Below are positions 1 through 5,728 of a stretch of DNA of 7,116 nt, piece by piece. The stretch is from an uncultured Ruminococcus sp. (GTDB taxonomy: Bacteria > Bacillota > Clostridia > Lachnospirales > Lachnospiraceae): assembly GCA_900555215.1 (NCBI GenBank), contig USKR01000065.1, positions 1 to 7,116 of the forward strand, given 5' to 3'. Numbering within the stretch: position 1 is the stretch's first letter; each line of letters begins with the position of its first letter. A model generated the notes under the pieces. The model was given only the letters and a program-made list of their open reading frames with translations. It did no database searches and had not been told where the DNA came from. The translations under genes were made by a program, and so were the position numbers.

Positions 1-60
1 AAGCATATGGCGCACGCCATCAGCGAGATGAAGCAAAGCGGAATCGAGCTGGGCACGGCG
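1..60 (+). repeat. Direct repeat, copy 1
   Basis: Bases 1-60 match bases 81-140 at 59 of 60 positions; the only difference is C56 versus T136. The repeat may extend left beyond the window, in which case 61-80 would be the start of the second unit of an 80-bp tandem duplication. Confidence 0.95.
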
Positions 61-111
61 AAAACCGCCGGAATGCGAAGAAGCATATGGCGCACGCCAT
101 CAGCGAGATGA
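1..111 (+). CDS. 3' end of an unidentified upstream gene, tail altered by a duplication
   Basis: The first copy of a duplicated segment reads in frame 1 as KHMAHAISEMKQSGIELG, then runs on into an unrelated tail (about 17 residues) to TGA at 109-111. The second copy (81-140) encodes the same peptide but in frame 3, ending at TAA 141-143. Because the repeat period is 80 bp, which is not a multiple of three, only one copy can be in frame with the upstream gene. A gene whose frame was unchanged by the duplication would end at 111; if it enters in frame 3 it would end at 143. The protein family cannot be recognised from this tail. By synteny with similar BMC loci an aldehyde dehydrogenase or aldolase would be expected here, but that is inference only. 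The peptide looks like a C-terminal amphipathic helix. Confidence 0.45.
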   Translation, partial: KHMAHAISEMKQSGIELGTAKTAGMRRSIWRTPSAR

Positions 112-140
112 AGCAAAGCGGAATCGAGCTGGGCATGGCG
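81..140 (+). repeat. Direct repeat, copy 2
   Basis: Second copy of the 60-base repeat, followed directly by TAA at 141-143. In frame 3 it encodes the same peptide as copy 1 does in frame 1, with Met in place of Thr at the single mismatch. The stop directly after this copy makes it the likely original 3' end of the gene. Confidence 0.95.
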
Positions 141-175
141 TAAAGCAGGAACAACAGAAACAGGAGGTAGACAAC

Positions 176-1387
176 ATGGAAATGAATTCCGCTAATGTGG
201 AAGCCGTCGTAAAACAGGTGCTGGAGAGCATGCTGGACAAGAAGATCCCTTCACCGTCCGCTCAGCCGGCTGAAAGCCAGGCAATCCCGAAAACAGCGCA
301 TGTTGCGATGCTGACATCACTTGAGCATTATGATGTAAAAGAGTTCCCGATCCCGGAATTGGGAGACGGAGACATCCTCGTTAAAGTAGAGGGATGTGGT
401 ATCTGCGGAACAGATGCCCATGAGTTTAAGAAAGACCCGTTCGGATTGATCCCGGTAGCACTCGGACACGAGGGAACCGGCGAGATCGTCAAAATGGGCA
501 AGAACGTAAAGACTGACAGCGCGGGCAAACCGCTGAAGGTCGGCGACAAGGTTGTTACATGTATGATCTTTAAAGACGATCCGGATATCGAGATGTTCGA
601 CCTGAATAAGAAGAACATTGGAGGAGCTGATGTATACGGACTTCTTCCGGATGATGACATCCATCTGAACGGATGGTTCTCAGATTACATCCTGATCCGT
701 GAAGGATCTTCTGTCTTCAACGTAAGCGACCTGGATCTTGATTCCAGAATCCTCATCGAGCCATGCGCGGTTCTTGTACATGCGGTCGAGAGAGCGAAGA
801 CAACAGGAATCCTGAGATTCAACAGCAGAGTTGTCGTACAGGGATGCGGACCGATCGGTCTGATCTGTATCGCGGTCCTTCGTACAATGGGTATCGAGAA
901 CATCGTTGCAGTAGACGGAAATCAGCAGAGACTCGACTTCGCTAAGAAGATGGGCGCTGACAAGTCCGTAAACTTTATGGAGCACAAAGGGATCGACGCT
1001 CTCTCAGAGGCAGTGAAAGAAGCCTTTGGCGGACACCTTGCAGATTTTGCGTTCCAGTGCACAGGATCACCGGTAGCGCACTCCAATATCTACAAGTTCA
1101 TCCGCAACGGCGGCGGTTTATGTGAACTCAGATTCTTCATCAACGGCGGAGACGCCACGATCAATCCGCACTTTGACCTCTGCTCCAAAGAGATCACTCT
1201 GGTCGGCTCCTGGGTATATACCCTGAGAGATTACGCGACTACATTTGATTTCCTGAAGAGAGCTCAGGCGATCGGCCTTCCGATGAAGGAACTGATCACA
1301 CATAAGTTCCCGCTTGAGGAGATCAATGAGGCCCACCTGACAAATCTTGCACAGAAAGGCCTTAAGATCGCTATCGTTAATAAATAG
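176..1387 (+). CDS. Zinc-type (MDR) alcohol dehydrogenase with N-terminal encapsulation peptide
   Basis: A 403-residue medium-chain dehydrogenase, probably NADH-dependent, that reduces the pathway aldehyde (or acts on a related alcohol) inside the microcompartment. Residues 5-22 form an amphipathic helix (NVEAVVKQVLESML) typical of BMC targeting peptides, followed by a Pro/Ala/Ser-rich linker to about residue 38. The catalytic domain shows GCGICGTD (Cys77), GHE (His98, Glu99) and the EP motif (Glu195), fitting catalytic zinc ligands of the sorbitol/threonine dehydrogenase type. The Rossmann motif GCGPIG is at 223-228, and Asp247 at the end of the next strand favours NAD over NADP. The four-cysteine structural zinc lobe of many relatives is absent; only Cys129 lies in that region. 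The start is fixed by AGGAGG at 162-167, 8 nt before the ATG. It lies 10 nt before the first shell gene. Exact substrate not shown. Confidence 0.95.
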   Translation: MEMNSANVEAVVKQVLESMLDKKIPSPSAQPAESQAIPKTAHVAMLTSLEHYDVKEFPIPELGDGDILVKVEGCGICGTDAHEFKKDPFGLIPVALGHEGTGEIVKMGKNVKTDSAGKPLKVGDKVVTCMIFKDDPDIEMFDLNKKNIGGADVYGLLPDDDIHLNGWFSDYILIREGSSVFNVSDLDLDSRILIEPCAVLVHAVERAKTTGILRFNSRVVVQGCGPIGLICIAVLRTMGIENIVAVDGNQQRLDFAKKMGADKSVNFMEHKGIDALSEAVKEAFGGHLADFAFQCTGSPVAHSNIYKFIRNGGGLCELRFFINGGDATINPHFDLCSKEITLVGSWVYTLRDYATTFDFLKRAQAIGLPMKELITHKFPLEEINEAHLTNLAQKGLKIAIVNK

Positions 1388-1397
1388 GTGAATCATT

Positions 1398-1751
1398 ATG
1401 GGAGATGCAGTAGGCATGTTAGAGGTTTTCGGGCTTGCCACAGCGTTTGCGGCGGCGGATGCCGGCTGTAAAGCAGGCAATGTATGGCTCGAAAAGTTCG
1501 ACAAAAACAAACCGGCGAATGCAGATGAATTACCCGTACCACTGATTGTCATGATCAAATTCCGCGGAAGCGTATCCGATGTCACGGCAGCGCTTGAGGC
1601 GGCAAAGGCGAGAGCTGAGGAGCTTGCGGGCGTTGTGAACGAATATGAGATCGCAAGACCGACAGAGGATACGGAAAAAATGCTGAAGATCACCGGATTG
1701 GACAAAGGTGAACCACATATCATCAACGAAAAAGATATCGAAGAGATTTAG
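1398..1751 (+). CDS. BMC-H shell protein with enlarged pore loop and C-terminal extension
   Basis: A divergent hexamer-forming BMC-domain protein of 117 residues. The fold signature is clear: AVGMLEVFGLATAFAAADAG at the N-terminus, then a strand ending in FRGSV and a helix with VTAALEAAKARAEEL. The usual pore segment KIGSG is replaced by a longer loop (residues 33-48, FDKNKPANADELPVP), about nine residues longer than in the PduA-like neighbour. About 19 residues continue past the normal end of the domain (after KML). Cys24 lies on the first helix. The start ATG has only a weak upstream ribosome site (TAGGTG, overlapping the ADH stop), so translation may be coupled to the ADH. Its role is inferred to be a minor or specialised facet protein with a pore different from that of the bulk shell. 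Confidence 0.9.
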   Translation: MGDAVGMLEVFGLATAFAAADAGCKAGNVWLEKFDKNKPANADELPVPLIVMIKFRGSVSDVTAALEAAKARAEELAGVVNEYEIARPTEDTEKMLKITGLDKGEPHIINEKDIEEI

Positions 1752-1764
1752 GAGGAAATGAACA

Positions 1765-2046
1765 ATGGCAATGGCACAGCAGGCATTAGGAATGGTTGAA
1801 ACAAGAGGACTTACAGCAGCAATCGAGGCTGCAGATGCAATGACAAAGGCAGCTGAGGTAACACTGGTCGGAACAGAGAAGATCGGAAGCGGACTCGTAA
1901 CAGTAATGGTACGCGGAGATGTGGGAGCTGTTAAAGCGGCAGTTGAGACAGGCGCTGACGCAGCAGGAAGACTCGGCGAGCTTGTAGCTACACATGTAAT
2001 CCCGAGACCGCACAATGATGTGGAGAAGATCCTTCCGACGATCTAA
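1765..2046 (+). CDS. BMC-H hexameric shell protein, PduA/EutM-like
   Basis: A canonical 93-residue single-BMC-domain protein that should form hexamers tiling the shell facets. It shows the standard [10 protein letters not shown] start, the AAIEAADAM helix, the pore loop KIGSG (residues 39-43), VRGDVGAV and the ending [14 protein letters not shown]. The start at 1765 is preferred over the in-frame ATG at 1771 because AGGAGG (1750-1755, overlapping the previous stop) is 9 nt upstream of 1765. It is about 85% identical (77 of 91 residues) to the core of the shell protein at 2522-2800. Probably a major shell component passing small polar metabolites; the substrate selectivity is not readable from sequence. 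Confidence 0.96.
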   Translation: MAMAQQALGMVETRGLTAAIEAADAMTKAAEVTLVGTEKIGSGLVTVMVRGDVGAVKAAVETGADAAGRLGELVATHVIPRPHNDVEKILPTI

Positions 2047-2094
2047 TCACAGTGAATGAGGAAAGTCTTCAGATCACAGTAAAGGAGCAGTCTC

Positions 2095-2379
2095 ATGGGT
2101 AAAGCGTATGGATTCTTTGAGATCCCGAGTGTAACGGCAGCGGTAGTTGCCATTGATATCATGTGCAAGACCGCGGAAGTGCAGCTTGTCACATGGGAGA
2201 AAAAACTGGGCGGACGACTGGTTACGATCATCATCCGCGGCGACGTATCCGCTGTCAAGCAGGCCATTGAAGCTGCCGCAGCGAACGGAATCAAAGAGCC
2301 TGTCTGCAAGGTTGTGATCCCGAGCCCTCATGAGGAGATACTTAAGATCGTTAACGACAGTGCAAACAGGGTAAGTTAG
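2095..2379 (+). CDS. BMC-H shell protein with a KLGGR pore
   Basis: A 94-residue single-BMC-domain shell protein. The domain is intact: [20 protein letters not shown], a strand through [13 protein letters not shown], the helix [11 protein letters not shown] and a C-terminal [13 protein letters not shown]. It differs from its neighbours in the pore loop, where KIGSG is replaced by KLGGR (residues 37-41), putting an arginine at or near the pore, and in an aromatic N-terminus (GFFE). Cys24 matches the position of Cys24 in the shell protein at 1398. AAGGAG at 2082-2087 sits 7 nt before the ATG. The 48-nt gap before it contains a direct repeat of ATCACAGT (2046-2053 and 2073-2080). Likely a facet hexamer with distinct permeability. 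Confidence 0.95.
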   Translation: MGKAYGFFEIPSVTAAVVAIDIMCKTAEVQLVTWEKKLGGRLVTIIIRGDVSAVKQAIEAAAANGIKEPVCKVVIPSPHEEILKIVNDSANRVS

Positions 2380-2392
2380 GAGGCAGTTTGAA

Positions 2393-2800
2393 ATGGCAGA
2401 GGAAAAGAAAACAACTACAGCCAAGGCGCCGGCAAAAACTGTACGAAGAGTGAGAAAGACGGCGCAGAAGGCAGAAACAACGGTTCAGGAACAACCGACG
2501 ATTCAGAAGGAGGAAAGAAGAATGTCACAGGAAGCATTAGGAATGGTGGAAACAAGAGGTCTGGTAGCATCAATCGAGGCAGCAGATACAATGTTAAAGG
2601 CTGCTAACGTAGTTCTGGTAGGAACAGAGAAGATCGGAAGCGGACTTGTAACAGTAATGGTACGCGGCGATGTAGGTGCTGTGAAATCTGCAGTTGAGTC
2701 CGGAGCAGAGGCAGCTGGAAGACTCGGCGAGCTTGTAGCTACACACGTGATCCCGAGACCGCACACAGATGTGGAGAAGATCCTTCCGGTCCTGAAATAA
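2393..2800 (+). CDS. BMC-H shell protein with basic N-terminal extension (long form)
   Basis: A 135-residue protein: a 43-residue Lys/Arg/Ala/Thr/Pro/Gln-rich, probably disordered extension (core [20 protein letters not shown]) fused to a canonical PduA-like BMC domain from Met44, with pore KIGSG at residues 80-84 and VRGDVGAV following. The first start has AGGAGG at 2378-2383, overlapping the stop of the preceding gene and 9 nt before ATG 2393. A second perfect AGGAGG lies in the reading frame just before Met44, so two products are likely. By analogy with PduB/PduB', where an N-terminal extension links shell to enzyme core and an internal start gives the short form, this extension may face the lumen or cytosol and bind cargo; that role is inference. 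The domain is about 85% identical to the shell protein at 1765-2046. Confidence 0.9.
   Translation: MAEEKKTTTAKAPAKTVRRVRKTAQKAETTVQEQPTIQKEERRMSQEALGMVETRGLVASIEAADTMLKAANVVLVGTEKIGSGLVTVMVRGDVGAVKSAVESGAEAAGRLGELVATHVIPRPHTDVEKILPVLK
2508..2513 (+). promoter_or_regulatory. Internal Shine-Dalgarno inside the long-form shell gene
   Basis: Perfect AGGAGG within coding sequence, 8 nt before the in-frame ATG at 2522. It encodes part of the Lys-Glu-Glu stretch of the extension, so those residues may partly reflect selection for the ribosome site. Confidence 0.7.
2522..2800 (+). CDS. Short form of the same BMC-H shell protein from an internal start
   Basis: In-frame ATG at 2522 ([14 protein letters not shown]), exactly where canonical BMC-H proteins begin, preceded by AGGAGG at 2508-2513 with 8-nt spacing. 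It would give a 92-residue standard hexamer subunit. The site is as strong as any in the operon, and its position at the domain boundary argues against chance. Alternatively only the long form is made, or only the short form, with the upstream part being a diverged leader. Confidence 0.65.
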   Translation: MSQEALGMVETRGLVASIEAADTMLKAANVVLVGTEKIGSGLVTVMVRGDVGAVKSAVESGAEAAGRLGELVATHVIPRPHTDVEKILPVLK

Positions 2801-2824
2801 TCGCAGTAATTATTGACAGACCCC

Positions 2825-2859
2825 GCAGGAAACAGCCGAATAAGCAGGCTGTTTCCTGC
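2825..2859 (+). other. Perfect 13-bp stem-loop after the shell gene cluster
   Basis: GCAGGAAACAGCC (2825-2837) pairs fully with GGCTGTTTCCTGC (2847-2859) around a 9-nt loop. It is followed by ATATGAGAAAAACG, not a T-run, so it is not a classical intrinsic terminator. It fits an mRNA 3'-end stabiliser or processing element separating the highly needed shell transcripts from the downstream genes. Confidence 0.8.
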
Positions 2860-2866
2860 ATATGAG

Positions 2867-2893
2867 AAAAACGGGCGTTGCAGATCCGTTTTT
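2867..2893 (+). terminator. Candidate weak terminator or attenuator hairpin before pduL
   Basis: AAAAACGG (2867-2874) pairs perfectly with CCGTTTTT (2886-2893) around an 11-nt loop, in the A-tract/T-tract arrangement seen in bidirectional terminators. The stem is only 8 bp and mostly A-T. GGAGGAG, the ribosome site of pduL, follows at once, so the hairpin could also tune access to that site. Partial termination would lower pduL and downstream expression relative to the shell genes. Confidence 0.4.
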
Positions 2894-2909
2894 GGAGGAG
2901 AATTGAGAT

Positions 2910-3560
2910 ATGGATAACAGTAATGTAGCATTAATTACAAAACTGGTCCTGGAAGCAGTAGAGAAGCAGAAATCCTCTGAAGGGGCAGGATACATGGTGC
3001 CGATCGGAGTGTCCGCAAGACATATCCATCTTACTCAGGAACATGTGGAAGCTCTGTTCGGCGAAGGATACCATCTGACGCGGAAAAAAGGTCTTATGGG
3101 CGGACAGTTCGCGGCAAATGAGACAGTGACTATCGTTGGTCTCAAGCTCAGGGCAATCGAAAATGTGAGGGTGCTCGGCCCGGTGAGAAAACAGACACAG
3201 GTTGAGATATCGGCAACAGATGCGATCCGCCTCGGAGTTAACGCTCCGATCAGGGAATCCGGAAAGATCGAGGGAAGCGCGCCGATCGCGGTCGTAGGAC
3301 CGAGGGGCGCGATTTACCTGGATGAGGGATGCATCATCGCAATGCGCCATATACATATGTCCCCGAAGGACGCGATGGCGGCAGGCGTGCATGACGGTGA
3401 TATCGTCTCAGTTAAGGCGGACAATGAGAGAGGAACGATCTTCAACCACGTGAAGATCCGCGTGGATGACAGCTTTACCCTTGAAATGCACATCGACACA
3501 GATGAAGCAAATGCTGCAAAGATTGCTACCGGCGATACAGTGAGGATAATATCATGCTGA
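2910..3560 (+). CDS. pduL: PduL-type phosphate propanoyltransferase with encapsulation peptide
   Basis: PduL-family phosphotransacylase, 216 residues, converting acyl-CoA (propionyl-CoA or acetyl-CoA) plus phosphate to acyl-phosphate and free CoA inside the microcompartment, thereby recycling CoA. Residues 3-20 (NSNVALITKLVLEAVEKQ) form an amphipathic encapsulation helix. The twin beta-barrel catalytic region contains the diagnostic zinc motifs ARHIHL (His38, His40) and MRHIHM (His147, His149), plus Glu99 and His194 in MHIDTDEANAA. With a constant offset of ten, these six match the metal ligands I recall for the Rhodopseudomonas palustris PduL structure. GGAGGAG at 2894-2900 precedes the ATG. 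The stop overlaps the eutN start by 7 nt, indicating translational coupling. The active site looks intact. Confidence 0.97.
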   Translation: MDNSNVALITKLVLEAVEKQKSSEGAGYMVPIGVSARHIHLTQEHVEALFGEGYHLTRKKGLMGGQFAANETVTIVGLKLRAIENVRVLGPVRKQTQVEISATDAIRLGVNAPIRESGKIEGSAPIAVVGPRGAIYLDEGCIIAMRHIHMSPKDAMAAGVHDGDIVSVKADNERGTIFNHVKIRVDDSFTLEMHIDTDEANAAKIATGDTVRIISC

Positions 3561-3820
3561 TAGGGAAGGTTGTTGGAAGTGTTGTTTCAACACGCAAATG
3601 TGAAAATTTGATCGGCAATAAATTCATGATCGTAGATGTTCTGGAACATATGCATTCCGGCGCGAAACAGCTTATTGCGATCGATAAGATCGGCGCAGGC
3701 ATTGGCGAGTATGTGCTCGTTGCACAGGGCAGCGCGGCAAGGATCGGCAGCGGAATGCCTGATTCGCCTGTTGATGCGGCGATCGTAGGAATTATTGACG
3801 ACGGATCAGGACTGGAGTAG
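3554..3820 (+). CDS. eutN: EutN/CcmL-family pentameric vertex protein (BMC-P)
   Basis: An 88-residue protein expected to form pentamers that cap the vertices of the polyhedral shell. It opens with MLIGKVVGSVVSTRK, has the central LIAIDKIGAGIGEYVLVAQGSAAR and ends in PVDAAIVGIID, all standard for the family. The start overlaps the pduL stop by 7 nt; GAGG at 3542-3545 is 8 nt upstream. The next gene begins 7 nt after its stop, so pduL, eutN and the RnfC-like gene form one coupled block. No unusual residues seen. It is the only vertex gene in the window. Confidence 0.97.
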   Translation: MLIGKVVGSVVSTRKCENLIGNKFMIVDVLEHMHSGAKQLIAIDKIGAGIGEYVLVAQGSAARIGSGMPDSPVDAAIVGIIDDGSGLE

Positions 3821-3827
3821 TGGAATT

Positions 3828-5150
3828 ATGGATATGAAAGAATTGAGCAGCATATTGCAGCAGAACGGTATCGTTGGCGCAGGTGGTGCGGGATTTCCGA
3901 CATATGCCAAGCTAGATGAGCGTGCGGATACGATCATCCTGAACTGTGCGGAGTGCGAGCCGCTCTTAAGACTGCACAGGCAGCTGCTTGAAAAATATGC
4001 AAAAGAGATCATTGATACATTCCATATGATCGGCGAGACAGTCGGTGCAAAGGAAGTTATCATCGGCATCAAGAAAGCCTATAAGAAGACGATCGAGGCA
4101 GTAGATGCCGTGATCGGCAAATATCCGGAAGTGAGGCTGGGACTGCTGGATGAAGTATATCCGGCAGGTGATGAAGTTGTACTGATCTATGAAGTGACCG
4201 GTAAGGTAGTCCGCCCGGGCGGGCTTCCGATCGAAAGCGGTGTTGCGGTATTCAATGTTGAGACGGTATACAATGTATACAGAGCATTGAACGAGAAGAC
4301 ACCGGTGGAAGATAAGCTGGTATCTGTCGTAGCAGAAGTTGAGCATCCGGTGACTGTACGTGTACCGATCGGAACGCCTCTGGACGAGGTAGTCGCTCTT
4401 GCAGGGCATGTGACGACACCAAATCCGGTATATTTCGTGGGTGGACCGATGATGGGAAATATCGGCACAGGAGCGCAGCCTGTCACAAAGACGACAAATG
4501 CGATCCTTGTACTGCCGGAGGATCATTATATCATACAGAAGAAATTAAAGAAAAACTCCATCGACATGAAACGGGCTGCAGCTTGCTGCTGCCAGTGTTC
4601 GATGTGTACAGATCTCTGTCCGAGACATGCGCTTGGACATCCGATCGAGCCAAACAAATTTATGCTTGCAGCCACATGCAAGGATATCCAGGAGCCAAAC
4701 ATCTTTGTAAACACGATGTTCTGTTCATCCTGCGGCGTCTGTGAACTGTATTCCTGTTTCCAGGGTCTTTCACCCAGAAGCCTTATGGCAGAATACAAGG
4801 CAGGTTTAAGAGCAAACGGAATCCGTCCTCCGCAGGTTGAGGCAAAACCTGTAGGACCGGAGAGAGAATACAGGAAAGTCCCGATGGAGCGGCTGATGGC
4901 AAGACTTGACCTGACAAAGTACAATAAAGAGGCTCCTCTGGATGAGTCAGAGGTTCCGGTAAAGAGAGTACGGATCATGTTGAGCCAGCATATCGGAGCG
5001 CCTGCGTCAGCTGTCGTAAAAGAAGGCGATAAGGTGACAAAGGGACAGATGATCGCTGAACCGGCAAAAGGACTGAGCGTGGGTATCCATGCATCAGTGA
5101 CAGGTACAGTGACAGAAGTAAATGATAAATATGTGATCATAGAAACTTAG
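3828..5150 (+). CDS. pduS: PduS/RnfC-like flavo-iron-sulfur protein
   Basis: A 440-residue soluble electron carrier related to PduS and the RnfC/NuoF family, thought to move electrons between NADH or flavin and a shell-bound or cobalamin/radical partner. The N-terminal GAGGAGFPT motif (residues 17-25) and the NCAECEP motif are family signatures of the FMN/NADH-binding part, followed by an SLBB-like region. Two 4Fe-4S sites are visible: Cys254/257/260/264 (CxxCxxCxxxCP) and Cys299/302/305/310 (CxxCxxCxxxxC). The C-terminal part (about 385-440) looks like a barrel-sandwich domain. The start at 3828 is chosen over an upstream TTG at 3795 because GGAG at 3814-3817 is 10 nt before the ATG. It directly precedes a PduT-like shell protein with a cluster-binding cysteine, its expected redox partner. 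Confidence 0.92.
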   Translation: MDMKELSSILQQNGIVGAGGAGFPTYAKLDERADTIILNCAECEPLLRLHRQLLEKYAKEIIDTFHMIGETVGAKEVIIGIKKAYKKTIEAVDAVIGKYPEVRLGLLDEVYPAGDEVVLIYEVTGKVVRPGGLPIESGVAVFNVETVYNVYRALNEKTPVEDKLVSVVAEVEHPVTVRVPIGTPLDEVVALAGHVTTPNPVYFVGGPMMGNIGTGAQPVTKTTNAILVLPEDHYIIQKKLKKNSIDMKRAAACCCQCSMCTDLCPRHALGHPIEPNKFMLAATCKDIQEPNIFVNTMFCSSCGVCELYSCFQGLSPRSLMAEYKAGLRANGIRPPQVEAKPVGPEREYRKVPMERLMARLDLTKYNKEAPLDESEVPVKRVRIMLSQHIGAPASAVVKEGDKVTKGQMIAEPAKGLSVGIHASVTGTVTEVNDKYVIIET

Positions 5151-5166
5151 GAAGGACGTGCAGGCA

Positions 5167-5715
5167 ATGAGTAAGGCAATTGGAATGGTAGAATATAAGA
5201 CTGTTTCAGCAGGTATTACCGCGGCGGACGCTATGGTAAAGACCTCTGAAGTCAGCATAATCGAAGCTCAGACAGTATGTCCGGGTAAATATATTGCGAT
5301 CATTACAGGTGACTTGAGTGCCGTAAAAGCAGCGGTAGACAATGCCAAAGAGCTGCACGGCTTCCATCTGATCGACAGTTTTGTACTCGGAAACCCGCAT
5401 GAATCTATTTTCCCGGCGATTTACGGGGCGGCAAAGATCGAGGATGTATCTGCATTGGGTATATTTGAGACATATGACGCCGCATCCATTATCGTGGCAG
5501 CAGATGAAGCTGCAAAGACAGCTATTGTTGATCTGATCGAGCTGCGTATCGCAAGAGGTATGTGCGGAAAATCATACATGCTCCTGACTGGAGAAGTAGC
5601 TGCTGTCGAAGCAGCGATCGAGAGGGCAAAGGAAGCAGTGAAGGACAGGGGAATGTTCCTCGATTCTTCCGTTATCGCTCATCCGGATGCCCAGATTCGC
5701 GATGCAATTTTATAA
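5167..5715 (+). CDS. pduT: Tandem-domain BMC-T shell protein, PduT-like
   Basis: A 182-residue shell protein with two fused BMC domains (about 1-90 and 95-182) that should form trimers shaped like hexamers. Domain one begins AIGMVEYKTVSAGITAADAM and domain two ALGIFETYDAASIIVAADEA. The pore segment TVCPGKY carries Cys38, the same number as the residue reported to bind a 4Fe-4S cluster at the three-fold pore of Salmonella PduT. A second cysteine, Cys133 (RGMCGKSY), lies near the equivalent loop of domain two. ATG 5167 is preferred over GTG 5158 because the GGAAGG ribosome site at 5150-5155 is too close to 5158. Likely an electron conduit through the shell, paired with the upstream PduS-like protein. 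Confidence 0.95.
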   Translation: MSKAIGMVEYKTVSAGITAADAMVKTSEVSIIEAQTVCPGKYIAIITGDLSAVKAAVDNAKELHGFHLIDSFVLGNPHESIFPAIYGAAKIEDVSALGIFETYDAASIIVAADEAAKTAIVDLIELRIARGMCGKSYMLLTGEVAAVEAAIERAKEAVKDRGMFLDSSVIAHPDAQIRDAIL

Positions 5716-5726
5716 TATGCTATAAG
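5711..5726 (+). promoter_or_regulatory. Candidate promoter -10 elements for the regulator gene
   Basis: TATAAT (5711-5716) overlaps the pduT-like stop codon, and an extended -10, TGCTATAAG, follows at 5718-5726. No good TTGACA is found at the right distance, so only the extended -10 form is convincing. A start near 5733 would give a leader of about 105 nt that begins within the long hairpin's 5' arm. Confidence 0.35.
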
Positions 5727-5728
5727 AC

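Noticed and set aside
1..140. The left-edge repeat as a CRISPR, transposon end or attachment site
   Set aside because: Only two copies, coding in nature, no inverted ends, no integrase nearby; a simple tandem duplication explains it.
1118..1726. Long reverse-strand open frames such as this one across the ADH and shell genes
   Set aside because: They lie antisense to clearly identified genes, have no family signature and arise from the codon bias of the + strand genes.
2047..2094. Tiny reading frames (8-16 codons) and the ATCACAGT repeat in the gap before the third shell gene
   Set aside because: Too short, without ribosome sites or recognisable peptide; the 8-bp repeat may be chance. No regulatory role can be supported.
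2813..2818. Perfect TTGACA hexamer just after the shell genes, as an internal promoter for pduL
   Set aside because: No acceptable -10 lies 16-19 bp downstream, and the expected position falls inside the 13-bp stem-loop.
3795..3827. Upstream TTG start for the PduS-like gene, overlapping eutN
   Set aside because: The family signature begins after ATG 3828, which has a suitably spaced GGAG; the upstream residues look like read-through of the eutN end.
5158..5166. GTG start for the PduT-like gene
   Set aside because: The ribosome site ends only 2 nt before it, while ATG 5167 has usable spacing and gives the standard BMC N-terminus.
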